This document shows positions 7,754 through 15,912 of a DNA stretch of 39,970 bases, piece by piece. The notes beneath the pieces were generated by a model that ran no database searches, was not told the DNA's origin, and saw nothing but the letters and a program-made list of their open reading frames with translations. Positions within the stretch are counted from its first letter, which is position 1. Each line of letters starts with the position of its first letter. Position numbers and translations under genes: made by a program. The DNA comes from Devosia nanyangense (GTDB lineage: Bacteria; Pseudomonadota; Alphaproteobacteria; Rhizobiales; Devosiaceae). The stretch covers positions 1 through 39,970 of the forward strand of contig JACRAF010000066.1 of NCBI GenBank assembly GCA_016213505.1, in the 5' to 3' direction.

Positions 7754-9070
7754 ATGGATACCAAAGCCTTTGAGTTGCACGGGCCGAAGTCCCGTTCGCG
7801 CCTGACGGACTTCGTCCAATACCCGAGCGAGAGAAAGGATCGGCTCAAGCCGCCCCACCAAATCCGCGCCTCGACCAAGCTCTATATGTCCGTGGCGATC
7901 GACCCTGACCGAGTTCAGCCCCTCCTTCCGTCTGGCCTTCGGGTTGCTGCCAGCAATACGGCGATCATGAGTGTTTACACATGCAATGACACGCCTGTCG
8001 GTGCCTACACCGGGTCGATCCATGGCGTTGTCGTCGAAGGCCACGAGTCCCCCGACGGTATGGAAGCGGTCTACTGGACGGGCGGCTACAACGATGCCAA
8101 CGGGCTTACCATTCTCAAGGATTACACCGTCGACTGGGTCGAGGGCCGCGGTCGCATCTGGCAAGAGGGCGACCTTGTGCATGGCGAGACTTGTCGCCCC
8201 GACGGTTCTGGCGCGCTGCGCTTCACGATGCGGAGGAACGCGCAGCCCGAGGCGCTGTACGACGGCGCTTACCACTATCTCGGTCGCGACGAACACGGGT
8301 TCGCCAAGATATCCTCGTTGATTGGCTACGCGAGGCGGGCGAATGCCGGCGTCCTGGAGGCCGTCGAGATCGCCGCCGATGCCCCTTTGGGTCTCGTCGC
8401 GCTTAAGCCCAACGTCCTGAATTGGGGCGTCTATTTCGACGAGATCAATATGATCATGGGGGTTCCACGGCCAGTCGATATCTCGACAAACATCATGGAT
8501 GCTGACGCTGCTCGCGGCACACTGCTCGCTGTGTTCGATCAGCATGACCAAGCCGCACTCATCGTCGACGACGAAGGTGTCGTCCGTTTCTTAAACGAAG
8601 CGGCGGAGCGGTTAGCTGGGGAAGAGATATCTGCAGGCTCGCGACTTGCTGTCGGCACTTCCCGCGAACAGCTCGCCCTTAAGGAGGCTCTGACATCAGT
8701 CCTCTCCGGCGCGATGCTCGCGGACGCAGTCGCAATCTCGGGCCTAGGCGGTGAACACCCGTTGATCGCCCAGGTGTCGACTATTGATCCCAGGCTGGGC
8801 GGCGAGAAGGGCGCTCTAGTGCTTCTGGTTGAGCCCGGGAGCAAGCAGAGCAAGGACACATCCGATCTGCTGCGACTACTCGGCCTCACGGCATCAGAGG
8901 CACGACTAGCATCACTCATCGGTGGGGGCGCATCTCCGCGCGATGCCGCCGCGTCGCTGGACATCACTGAGGGCACCGCACGCACGACAATGAAGGTCAT
9001 TTTTGACAAGCTGCGGGTTGGAAAGCAGAGCGAGCTTGCTCGCATCGTGACCAAGCTCGAGATGTTGTGA
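7754..9070 (+). CDS. Three-part protein: acetoacetate-decarboxylase-like domain, PAS-like domain, LuxR-type HTH
   Basis: The product is 438 residues. About 20-245 looks like the beta-rich acetoacetate-decarboxylase fold (LLPSGLRVAASNTAIMSVYT, later YHYLGRDEHGFAKISSLIGY). About 255-360 reads as a PAS-like sensor (AALIVDDEGVVRFLNEAAER). The end (about 372-435) is a GerE/LuxR-type HTH: GLTASEARLASLIGGGASPR, DITEGTARTTMKVIFDKL. AGGGGGACCTG precedes the ATG. An enzyme-like fold at the front of a regulator may act as the ligand sensor. The HTH call is firm and the PAS call reasonable; the decarboxylase-like call is tentative, and I could not identify the catalytic lysine. Confidence 0.7.
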   Translation: MDTKAFELHGPKSRSRLTDFVQYPSERKDRLKPPHQIRASTKLYMSVAIDPDRVQPLLPSGLRVAASNTAIMSVYTCNDTPVGAYTGSIHGVVVEGHESPDGMEAVYWTGGYNDANGLTILKDYTVDWVEGRGRIWQEGDLVHGETCRPDGSGALRFTMRRNAQPEALYDGAYHYLGRDEHGFAKISSLIGYARRANAGVLEAVEIAADAPLGLVALKPNVLNWGVYFDEINMIMGVPRPVDISTNIMDADAARGTLLAVFDQHDQAALIVDDEGVVRFLNEAAERLAGEEISAGSRLAVGTSREQLALKEALTSVLSGAMLADAVAISGLGGEHPLIAQVSTIDPRLGGEKGALVLLVEPGSKQSKDTSDLLRLLGLTASEARLASLIGGGASPRDAAASLDITEGTARTTMKVIFDKLRVGKQSELARIVTKLEML

Positions 9071-9141
9071 GCTGGTCGAGCCAATCGCGACATGAGGGAG
9101 TCGTGGGGGGCCACACGGGTCCCCCGACAGGATGTTTGAGG

Positions 9142-9708
9142 CTAGTTCGCCACAGAGACAGAAATCAGCGGCTCGATCGTCGAATATCCCGAGGCCTTGC
9201 CGTTTGGGTTGATGGCGGTGATGTAGGCTTTGAATGGACCTGAGCCCTTCGCCCCGGTGAATTTGCCGGTGCCCCCGACGAAATTCAGGAGGCAGTCGCT
9301 CGTGACGAGTGTCCCCGGCGTGGGTGCGGACGCCTTGCAAGACCAGTTCATGAAGGCCCTGTCACCAACTGCATCGGTCAGGACGCAGTAGCCGCCGCCA
9401 GACACCCCGATGTCATTGAACCCTGGACACACGACGCCGATGCCATTGAATATCCCACTGTGGTCGGCGGCAACAAACGAGCCGCCAAACTCGCCGACGA
9501 AGTACGAGTGGTTCTCTTCGATCGTGTAGGTGGTGCCGACCGCTAGCCAGGCGAAGGTCCCTTCGTATGCCAGGTCTTTGGCGAAGGCCTGCGACGCAAG
9601 GCCCAGACCCGCTACAAGGAGTGCCGCGCACCCCAAGTGTCGGGCGAGTTGAAGGGGCGTGGGCGATGTCTCGAGCGCTGAGTGCTGATTGGCGTAGATG
9701 AGGCTCAT
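9142..9708 (-). CDS. Exported protein of unknown function
   Basis: The product is 188 residues, with a hydrophobic segment at about 28-43 (AALLVAGLGLASQAFA) that reads as a signal peptide with an extended N-terminus; an internal start cannot be excluded. The mature part is rich in Gly, Thr and aromatics and contains GGTGKFTGAKGSGPF near the end, a pattern seen in small secreted beta-barrel proteins. Four cysteines may pair. It converges on the gene at 7754. No function can be assigned. Confidence 0.6.
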   Translation of the reverse strand: MSLIYANQHSALETSPTPLQLARHLGCAALLVAGLGLASQAFAKDLAYEGTFAWLAVGTTYTIEENHSYFVGEFGGSFVAADHSGIFNGIGVVCPGFNDIGVSGGGYCVLTDAVGDRAFMNWSCKASAPTPGTLVTSDCLLNFVGGTGKFTGAKGSGPFKAYITAINPNGKASGYSTIEPLISVSVAN

Positions 9709-10144
9709 GTCAAGGGTGCTCCGCAGTTAGCTGGACGATCCGTCCGGCCAATGTTGGGCGGACGCGGAACCCTGGACACCACACGGTCTTGGCCGCACCT
9801 CGCATTTGGGAGGTTGGCGGATGTGCTTTTCCTATCGTGGCTATTGCATGCTCTTGCTGCAGGGGTGTCGGCTCGCGCTGGTTCGCAGTCGGGCAGGAGC
9901 CTGCCTGCTGCTCCCCCTTTGCGTCGGAACGGTTATCTTATCGCTCGACTGCCTCTCGAGCAGAGACTGAGTGTGATTCGGCACTGAAGTGCGACCTTAC
10001 CTCAATCCGACACAACTTGTTGATTCTTATGAATTGTTGAACTTTTCGGGGGGGCACAATCGGCGCCGTTGTTGACCCCGCCGACATCATGAATTTTTCT
10101 GCAAAATCAGCCGGGTGCCAGCAATCCGGCAGGGCTAGACTTCG
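9709..10144. other. Non-coding stretch, locally AT-rich
   Basis: No gene is seen. The right part (about 10000-10110) is poorer in GC than its surroundings and has TTGTTGATTC...GAATTGTTGAAC-type near-repeats. It probably holds promoter or decayed sequence before the broken gene at 10145. Confidence 0.3.
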
Positions 10145-10668
10145 GTGCTTTTTCACACGCTCGACGACGCCGACTCGCTCATGGAGCTGGTTCGGCAGTC
10201 GGCGCGGCGAGTCTAAGAATGGATGGGCCAGCAGGATGGTGATCCGCTCGATATGCTCGAAAGCATGAAGTTCAGCCCGTCGGGTTTCATCCGATTGAAG
10301 GCTACGCGCTCAACATCATCGAGCAGATCAACCAGACCTGGACATTCGCTGTGGCGATCGCCGCCGCGAGGCAGCTGTTGTTGTTGCATCCGGACGCCGG
10401 CGGATTCCATCTTGCGCCCGGCGCTCATGCGACCCGCGCCCTCGACATCACGAGCGTGACCGGAAATCTCGTCGGCGCTGAAACGTGCGCCGTCGTCGAT
10501 CCGCGCAACAACGGCAAAATCGAAAAGGACCTGGCGAAGATCGACGCCCACACGGAATTGCACCGTTACGTGTTTTTCATGTCGCCGAAGGATCCTGGCA
10601 CCGAGCGGCGATCGAAGCTCGAGCACCCCGACCACACGGTTCAAGTATGGTCGGTCGATGTCGAATGA
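10145..10668 (+). pseudogene. Decayed gene with a nonsense codon and a frameshift
   Basis: Protein-like sequence runs through the interval in two frames. GTG 10145 starts a frame reading LFHTLDDADSLMELVRQSAR, which meets TAA at 10214-10216; the same frame continues EWMGQQDGDPLDMLESMKF. A shift near 10270-10285 then gives GFHPIEGYALNIIEQINQTW and an open frame to the TGA at 10666-10668. The last part contains GAETCAVVDPRNNGKIEKDL, which would suit a nuclease-like fold, but no family is recognised. With both lesions it is unlikely to make a full protein. Confidence 0.45.
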
Positions 10669-10944
10669 ACCTGCCGGTCAAACCACTGAGCGTCGCTTAA
10701 GGTGGTGCCTCTTACCTATCCGCCCGAGAGCCCGGCACTCGGCTGGCTTGATCGCTGACATCGAGACCTTGTCTCAGAGGATGCGATTACCGCCGGTGGC
10801 TGCCGTTCGCGGCTCCCCCCTGGCCCTCGGTCGGGCGGCAGCATCGGACGTCGTTAGGCTAGACTCCGTCAGCGGCTCAGCCCTTGTGTCGACGATTAGA
10901 TCCCCTGGATCAGACTGAACAACCTGCTTGGAAACGACAACCAG
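10669..10944. other. Gap between a decayed gene and the 3' end of the lactonase-like gene
   Basis: No gene, repeat or clear terminator is seen in these 276 bases. The neighbouring genes converge on this gap. Confidence 0.3.
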
Positions 10945-11871
10945 CTAGTCATAGAAGTGGGCGGGGGCCTTCTCGAGTGTCGTCCAAGAGTCCGGGTCGT
11001 GGCCGGTCACCACCAGCGCGCCGGTCGCCTCGGCGATCTTGCGCAGCTTCTTGACTGAGCGCACGGTATCCACCGCAGAGGAGATCAGCCCGGGCAGCGC
11101 GCGCTCTTCCCAGTGATCCATGGTGTATGCTGCGTCGATGGCGAGCAGTACCGGGCCGGTATTGGGCAGGTTCACGAGGAAGGACTGGTGCCCGGGCGAG
11201 TGGCCGGGCGTGAAGATCATCCGTACCGCGCCGTCGCCGAACAGGTCGTAATTGTCAGTGTACTCGCCGCCGAGGAACTTCCAGTCGACGCCTGGCCGGT
11301 CGATGTCAGCACGGATGTAGGCGCCCTTGGCGAACCAGTCGGGGTTCTGCGCGTACTCGTACTCCTCGCGCTGCACGAAATAGGTGGCGCGGGGGAACCG
11401 GCCGATGGCGCCGGAATGGTCGAGATGCAGGTGCGACTGCAGCACGTAGCGGATGTCTTCCGGCGCGATGCCGATCTGACGAAGTTCGGTGACGCAGTCT
11501 TCTCCACGTTCCATGATCGGCACATAAGCGTCGACGACAGCGCCCCAGTAGCCACGCGGATCATAGGCAACCTCGGCGGCGTTGCCGCCGTCGATCACTA
11601 CGTTCCCCTTGGGGTGCTTGATCAGGTACCAAGGCACTGGGATCTCGAAATCCTCTTCGCCCTGGTTCATCTTGATGTACTTGGTCTTGGTCCTGAGCGT
11701 TCCCGTCTGGAACATATAGAGCTGGATGTCCGAGGGCTTGCGCCCGGTCTCGGTGGGCGTCGGTGCAGACCAGGACGGCGTGCGCGCCAGCGGTCCCGTG
11801 CCGAACTCGACGATCTTGACTGTGTCGCGATTGACCGGCTTGCCGTCATCGCCGAACTCGATGATCTTCAT
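10945..11871 (-). CDS. Metallo-beta-lactamase-fold hydrolase, N-acyl-homoserine-lactonase-like
   Basis: The product is 308 residues. H147-L-H149-L-D151-H152 is the metal-binding HxHxDH, with H224 (TPGHSPGH), D246 (LAIDAAY) and H291 (VVTGHD) completing the two-zinc site; this spacing is that of the AttM/AiiA-type lactonase branch, so opening a lactone or ester is likely. The N-terminus is odd: KIIEFG at 2-7 and KIVEFG at 19-24 form an internal repeat, and a similar KIVEFD ends the ATPase at 15913-17784. It is last in a three-gene minus-strand operon. The real substrate is probably a catabolic lactone rather than a signal, but this is inference. Confidence 0.85.
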   Translation of the reverse strand: MKIIEFGDDGKPVNRDTVKIVEFGTGPLARTPSWSAPTPTETGRKPSDIQLYMFQTGTLRTKTKYIKMNQGEEDFEIPVPWYLIKHPKGNVVIDGGNAAEVAYDPRGYWGAVVDAYVPIMERGEDCVTELRQIGIAPEDIRYVLQSHLHLDHSGAIGRFPRATYFVQREEYEYAQNPDWFAKGAYIRADIDRPGVDWKFLGGEYTDNYDLFGDGAVRMIFTPGHSPGHQSFLVNLPNTGPVLLAIDAAYTMDHWEERALPGLISSAVDTVRSVKKLRKIAEATGALVVTGHDPDSWTTLEKAPAHFYD

Positions 11872-11913
11872 GCGCCCTCCGCTCGCCGCCGTGTCCGCAC
11901 TCCCCGCCCCGCC

Positions 11914-12768
11914 CTAGCCGCCGGTGCGTTCGCGGATGATGCGCAGCGCCTCCTTCAGATAGACGCGGAACAGCGGATAATTCTCGCTCATCGGGAAGTG
12001 GCCGATATCGGTCATCTCGATGTAGATGCCGCCCTTGATCTGGCGCGCGGTGTTCTCGGTCGCCTCGGGCGGGGTCAGGTAGTCGTAGGTTCCCGTCATC
12101 ATCACTACCGGGCAGCGGCGGGCATCGATGCGGTCGAGATCGGCACGCAGGTCGTGATCGACAGAGTAGAAGTAGAGGTCGCCTTTGAAGGCCTCCGAGC
12201 CTTGCGTGTAGTAGTGCCACGTCAACCAGCGGTCCATTTCCGGGGACTGCGGTGCCATCAGGTCCCACACCCCGCTGGCGCAAACCTGGGCGGCGTTGGC
12301 ATGCGGATGGTGCCACCAGTCGAGAAAGAACCCCGGCGCGTAGTCGGCGGCTTCTACCGGGATCACCGCCCGGAAGCGGTCGGGCCGGCGTAGCGCCAGT
12401 TGCAGCGCGACGTTGCCCCCGAACGAGGAGCCCATAAAGATCGGGTCGTCAAGTTCAAGCGCGTCCGCGAGCGCTACGATGAAATTGACGTAGTGGTCGG
12501 CAGTCAGCTTGTATTCGGACTTCCACCATTCGACGTTGAGTGGTGGATCGGACTTGCCGTGGCGGGCTAGATCGTAGGCGATCACGTTGTAGTCCTTGGT
12601 GATCTCTTCGTCCTCCAGCAGTCCCCGCCATTGGTGGTTGTGAGCGCCGGCAGTGTGCTGGCAGAGCAGTGGCGTCCCCTGGCCGTTGTGGAGATAGAAG
12701 ACTTTGTATTCGAGGCCGTCGACCTCGATGGTGACGTAGCGGCCAGTGACGGGCGAATGACGAGCCAT
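11914..12768 (-). CDS. Alpha/beta hydrolase
   Basis: The product is 284 residues and full-length for the family. The catalytic triad is visible: S115 in GSSFGG (113-118), D229 in TGTYDYLTP and H257 in TDIGHFP. Q37-H-T-A-G, before the first loop, provides the oxyanion hole region. W151-W-H-H and neighbouring aromatics form a cap suited to a ring or hydrophobic substrate. It lies between the SCP2-like and lactonase-like genes in the same operon, so the three may act on one compound, for example by ester or C-C bond cleavage followed by lactone opening. The substrate is not known. Confidence 0.85.
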   Translation of the reverse strand: MARHSPVTGRYVTIEVDGLEYKVFYLHNGQGTPLLCQHTAGAHNHQWRGLLEDEEITKDYNVIAYDLARHGKSDPPLNVEWWKSEYKLTADHYVNFIVALADALELDDPIFMGSSFGGNVALQLALRRPDRFRAVIPVEAADYAPGFFLDWWHHPHANAAQVCASGVWDLMAPQSPEMDRWLTWHYYTQGSEAFKGDLYFYSVDHDLRADLDRIDARRCPVVMMTGTYDYLTPPEATENTARQIKGGIYIEMTDIGHFPMSENYPLFRVYLKEALRIIRERTGG

Positions 12769-12808
12769 AATTGTGTTCCCGCAGTGGTTGGGGGACGAAT
12801 GCGATGGA

Positions 12809-13198
12809 TCAGACTGGCACGCCGACCTTGCGCAGCAGTTCGAACTGGACGGTGAAATTGCGCAGGTTTTGCATCAGTACGAGGATGTTGCCCTCGAGCT
12901 TGAGATCCTGCCGGAAGCTGGCCGACCAGATGCCGTGAAAATGCGGCCGCGGCACAGGGCGCCCGAACTCGCGCCAACTTGCCGCGCTAGCGCGTAAGGC
13001 AAAATCGTAGGCATCGAGCGGCGCCGGATCGGTGTTGATGCTCTTCACCTTGCCATCGTGCATCTCGACGATGACCTTGGCGTCCTCCATGTCCCACATG
13101 TAGGAGCAGGTAAAATACTTCGCCATCGCGCCGATGGTCGCGTCGCTGTCGGATGCGGTCTTGAACCGGTTTGCCCAGTGCTTGATGTCCGATGCCAT
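12809..13198 (-). CDS. SCP2-like small protein
   Basis: The product is 129 residues. KVIVEMHDGKVKSINTD and a following segment with W and FG, ending in DLKLEGNILVLMQNLRNFTV, resemble the SCP2 sterol-carrier fold, which has a hydrophobic groove. It could bind a lipophilic substrate for the next two enzymes. The site before the ATG at 13198 is weak (GAACGAAAG), and the operon leader holds a small ORF and a hairpin just upstream. The SCP2 assignment is by pattern only; it could be another alpha/beta fold. Confidence 0.6.
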   Translation of the reverse strand: MASDIKHWANRFKTASDSDATIGAMAKYFTCSYMWDMEDAKVIVEMHDGKVKSINTDPAPLDAYDFALRASAASWREFGRPVPRPHFHGIWSASFRQDLKLEGNILVLMQNLRNFTVQFELLRKVGVPV

Positions 13199-13270
13199 TG
13201 ATGCAGCTTTCGTTCGAACGTGGTTGCGGGGGCCGCGTCCGGTGGCGTACCGGCGGGCGTTTCACCGGCG

Positions 13271-13288
13271 CCCAAAGGCGCCTTGGGG
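13271..13288 (-). promoter_or_regulatory. Hairpin in the leader of the minus-strand operon
   Basis: CCCAAAGGCGCCTTGGGG is a stem with arms CCCAA/TTGGG around GGCGCC and one bulged base. It begins only three bases beyond the stop of the 24-codon leader ORF and lies 70 bases before the SCP2-like gene. This layout would allow leader-dependent control of the operon, but no U-run follows. Confidence 0.3.
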
Positions 13289-13290
13289 TA

Positions 13291-13365
13291 TCAGCGCAGC
13301 TGGGCAGAAGATCGCATCACGCTGGACGCGTTTTCGTCGCTGCGGGCGCCTGTTGCACTGGCCAT
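13291..13365 (-). CDS. Small leader ORF (24 residues)
   Basis: ATG 13365 is preceded by GTGGAGGA, one of the best ribosome sites in the region, and a 24-residue peptide (MASATGARSDENASSVMRSS and four more) follows. It ends just before the hairpin at 13271-13288 and upstream of the SCP2-like gene, whose own site is weak. It could be a leader peptide or a relic of an older gene start. No run of one regulatory amino acid is present, so classic attenuation is not evident. Confidence 0.3.
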   Translation of the reverse strand: MASATGARSDENASSVMRSSAQLR

Positions 13366-13459
13366 GAATTCCTCCACATCTTGGCGCCGCCCGCCGCCGC
13401 GATTCGAAGCCATTCTTGATTAGGCTTCTGTTCAACCACTTGCCCGGCGCATTCCAATT

Positions 13460-13475
13460 GTTCATTATGCTGAAC
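13460..13475. promoter_or_regulatory. Putative IclR operator before iclR and the divergent operon
   Basis: GTTCATTATGCTGAAC has 5-bp arms GTTCA/TGAAC with a 6-base spacer. The same arms and spacing occur at 14469-14484. A half-match (GTTCAACCA) lies 30 bases to the left at 13430. Sitting between the divergent genes, it fits autoregulation by the IclR protein and control of the minus-strand operon. Confidence 0.5.
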
Positions 13476-13533
13476 AGCGATCGATATGCTGATAGTGCAT
13501 TCTTGGCGGGAAAGCGTCAAGGGGAGAGATGGT

Positions 13534-14331
13534 ATGAGTCCTGACGTGGTCGAGACCGATGCTGGCGGAACCAAACTCGTTCCGGCGCTGGCGCGTGGGA
13601 ATGCGATTCTCGATGTGGTCTCCTCCGAAGATGCCGCATTGACGGTGTCCGATCTGGCGCGCCGCCTAGAGTTGCCCAAGAGCACCGTGCACGGGCTGTG
13701 CGCGACGCTGGTTGAACTCGGCCTGCTGGTGCGACGCAGCGACAATTCCTTCCGCATCGGCCCGCACGTGATGCACTGGTCGAATGCCTTCATGGCGAGC
13801 ACTGACATCGTGTCCGAGTTCGCCGCCATCTGGGACAGCCTCAACGTTTTGGCCGGGGAAACGGTAACGCTGACGATTCTCGACGGAGCCGAGGTCGTCT
13901 ACATCGCGGCCCGCAACTCGAACTCGCCACTTGGCGTGACGTTTCGCATCGGCATGCGGCTTCCCGCCGCCTACACCGCTACAGGCAAGGCCATCCTTGC
14001 CACGATGAGCGATGCCGAGGTGCGCGCGGTGATGGCCAATCGGTGGCCTGCCCCGCTGACGTCGAACAGCGTTCCCAATGTCGAAGCCCTGATCGAGGAG
14101 CTCGCCGGCGTGCGAGAGCGCGGCTATTCAGTGGACAATGGGCAGGTCCGCGATGGCATGTGGTGCTTCGGGACGGCAGTCCGGAATTCCGCCAACAAGG
14201 CCATCGCCGGGGTGGCGGTGAGTCTGCTCCAGCTCGAGGTCGATCCCTCGACCACGCGCCTGGTGTCCACCAATGTGCAGACGGTCGCCCAGCTCCTGTC
14301 TGCCCGCATGGGCGCCGTCATCGCCGCCTGA
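13534..14331 (+). CDS. IclR-family transcriptional regulator
   Basis: The product is 265 residues from the ATG at 13534, which follows AGGGGAGAG; an upstream in-frame ATG at 13486 has no site. A winged helix (about 15-80, with LTVSDLARRLELPKSTVHGL) is followed by the IclR ligand domain (DGAEVVYIAARNS, RLPAAYTATGKAIL, RGYSVDNGQVRDGMWCFGTA). IclR proteins usually bind a small catabolic acid or aromatic effector. It lies between the hydrolase operon and the ABC-rhodopsin array, and shared GTTCA-N6-TGAAC sites on both sides suggest that it governs both. Confidence 0.9.
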   Translation: MSPDVVETDAGGTKLVPALARGNAILDVVSSEDAALTVSDLARRLELPKSTVHGLCATLVELGLLVRRSDNSFRIGPHVMHWSNAFMASTDIVSEFAAIWDSLNVLAGETVTLTILDGAEVVYIAARNSNSPLGVTFRIGMRLPAAYTATGKAILATMSDAEVRAVMANRWPAPLTSNSVPNVEALIEELAGVRERGYSVDNGQVRDGMWCFGTAVRNSANKAIAGVAVSLLQLEVDPSTTRLVSTNVQTVAQLLSARMGAVIAA

Positions 14332-14422
14332 CCGGGTGCCACTCAAAAGCCCCCGCCTGGCGTGGCGGCCACGTCCGGTCGCCTCCGGGCGTTTGGCAAT
14401 GGTGGGTTGATCGCTGGCGCTC

Positions 14423-14484
14423 TTGACGGCCTCTCCGCTTCTCGTCATAGTTCAGTTAGCCGAAATGTGTTCAACCAGCTGAAC
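14423..14484 (+). promoter_or_regulatory. Promoter and putative IclR operator of the ABC-opsin array
   Basis: TTGACG (14423-14428), a 17-base spacer and CATAGT (14446-14451) make a plausible sigma-70 promoter. About 18 bases downstream is GTTCAACCAGCTGAAC (14469-14484), with the same GTTCA-N6-TGAAC form as the site at 13460-13475. In that position a bound IclR protein would repress, or respond to an inducer. The binding-protein gene starts 107 bases further on. Confidence 0.5.
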
Positions 14485-14590
14485 TCCTGTGGAGGAGAGG
14501 GCAGATTGTCCTAGGGCGGAGATTGGGCTTCGGCATCCATGAACCGCGGCGCGCGAGGCGCGCGTCGCATTTCTGACAAGGGAGGAAGAC

Positions 14591-15763
14591 GTGAAGTCTA
14601 TTGCCAAGATAGCGCTCGCCCTGAGCGTGGTCGTGGGACTGACCGGCGTAACTGTCGCCGCAGGTCTCGACGACATTCCACAAGACGTGCGCGACCGTCT
14701 CTACAACCCCAACATGATCGACCCGTCACAGCCGATCGGGCCCAGCGCCTATGTCGATTGGAAATCCAAGGCTGCGCCGCCGTACACCATCGGCTATGCC
14801 AGCTCGTATGCCGGCAACACCTGGCGCGCCGCCGCGATGAAGCGCCTGCAGGAAGTGATCATTCCGAAGTGGAAGAGCCTGGGGCTGCTCAAGGAAGTGA
14901 TCATCACGCAGTCCAACCTCAACGACGCCACGCAGATTCAGCAGATCCGCCAGCTCGTTGATCAGGGCGTCAACGCGATTATCGTCTGCTGCTCAAACCC
15001 GACCGCGCTCAATCAGTCCGTCGCCTATGCCCATGACCGCGGCGTCCCGGTGTTCTCGCTGACCGGCTACCTGACCTCCCCCTATTCGGTGAACGCGTCC
15101 ACCAACTACCAGCTCGGCGGCTACCAGCTGGGCAAGTGGATGGCCGAGCAAATCGGGGGCAAGGGCAATGTGATGGTGGTGCAGGGCATTCCCGGCACTT
15201 CCGGTTCGGATTCCCAGGACCGCGGCATCAAGGCGGCGCTCGCAGAGTATCCCGACGTCAAGATCGTCGGCGACGTGGCTGGCATGTGGACTGACCAGGT
15301 GGCCCAGGGTGAAGTGCAGCGCTGGCTTGCGACCAATCCCGGAAAGCTCGACGGCATCGTTGTCCAGTCCGCAGCTGAACTTGGCGTGCTGCGCGCGCTG
15401 CAACAGTCTGGTCGCGACATGATCCCGGTCGCCATCGGCGGCGAGATCGGCGCTCTCTGCTACTGGCGTCAGAACCCCAACTATATCAGCGCAGCCTGGC
15501 AGCTCTGGCCCCCAGGCGACGAGTTCGAGTTGGTCTGGAACATCATGATGCGTACTCTCCAGGGCCAAGGCCCGAAGGTGCAGTCGATCCTCGTAGACCC
15601 AATCAAGCTCACCTACGCCGATATCGAAAAGGCCGTCCCTGCCGACTGCAAGATGGACGACGACACCTGGTACGAAGTGGGCGTCAAGAACTGGGGCAGC
15701 GACCCTGCCTTCCTCGACAAGTTCTTCGTGAAGCCGGCCGACCCCGAGGCTTATAAGCCCTGA
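14591..15763 (+). CDS. Periplasmic substrate-binding protein of a sugar-type ABC importer
   Basis: The product is 390 residues from a GTG with GGAGGAAG just before it. A signal peptide (about 1-23) leads to a Peripla_BP_4 fold: IGYASSYAGNTWRAAAMKRL, IIVCCSNPTALNQSVAYAHD, GIPGTSGSDSQDRGIKAALA and GIVVQSAAELGVLRALQQSG. This class binds ribose, galactose, autoinducer-2 and other polyols. The paired Cys-Cys and GN.W motif also appear in part in the second binding protein at 32736. It is first in the array, and a hairpin separates it from the ATPase gene, which suggests that it is made in excess. Confidence 0.9.
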   Translation: MKSIAKIALALSVVVGLTGVTVAAGLDDIPQDVRDRLYNPNMIDPSQPIGPSAYVDWKSKAAPPYTIGYASSYAGNTWRAAAMKRLQEVIIPKWKSLGLLKEVIITQSNLNDATQIQQIRQLVDQGVNAIIVCCSNPTALNQSVAYAHDRGVPVFSLTGYLTSPYSVNASTNYQLGGYQLGKWMAEQIGGKGNVMVVQGIPGTSGSDSQDRGIKAALAEYPDVKIVGDVAGMWTDQVAQGEVQRWLATNPGKLDGIVVQSAAELGVLRALQQSGRDMIPVAIGGEIGALCYWRQNPNYISAAWQLWPPGDEFELVWNIMMRTLQGQGPKVQSILVDPIKLTYADIEKAVPADCKMDDDTWYEVGVKNWGSDPAFLDKFFVKPADPEAYKP

Positions 15764-15819
15764 TCCGGCCATGACCGAGCTGTCATCCGCGTTTCGCTGC
15801 GGCTGACTCTCGTGGCTTC

Positions 15820-15852
15820 GAACCGCGCGCCGCCGCCAACGGTGCGCGGTTC
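15820..15852 (+). terminator. Attenuator-like hairpin between binding-protein and ATPase genes
   Basis: GAACCGCGC (15820-15828) and GCGCGGTTC (15844-15852) form a perfect 9-bp stem with a 15-base loop, followed by TTCC. Hairpins here commonly stabilise the binding-protein message or thin transcription into the membrane genes. There is no strong T-run, so partial termination is more likely than full termination. Confidence 0.45.
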
Positions 15853-15912
15853 TTCCAACCCCTCGACCGGGATTTCTGTCGGCGTCGGCTCTGGCGCCTG
15901 GAGCAAGCCTTC

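Noticed and set aside
11113..12393. A 426-codon plus-strand open frame across the lactonase-like and hydrolase genes
   Set aside because: It spans two genuine minus-strand genes with intact active sites and has no ribosome site or family features.
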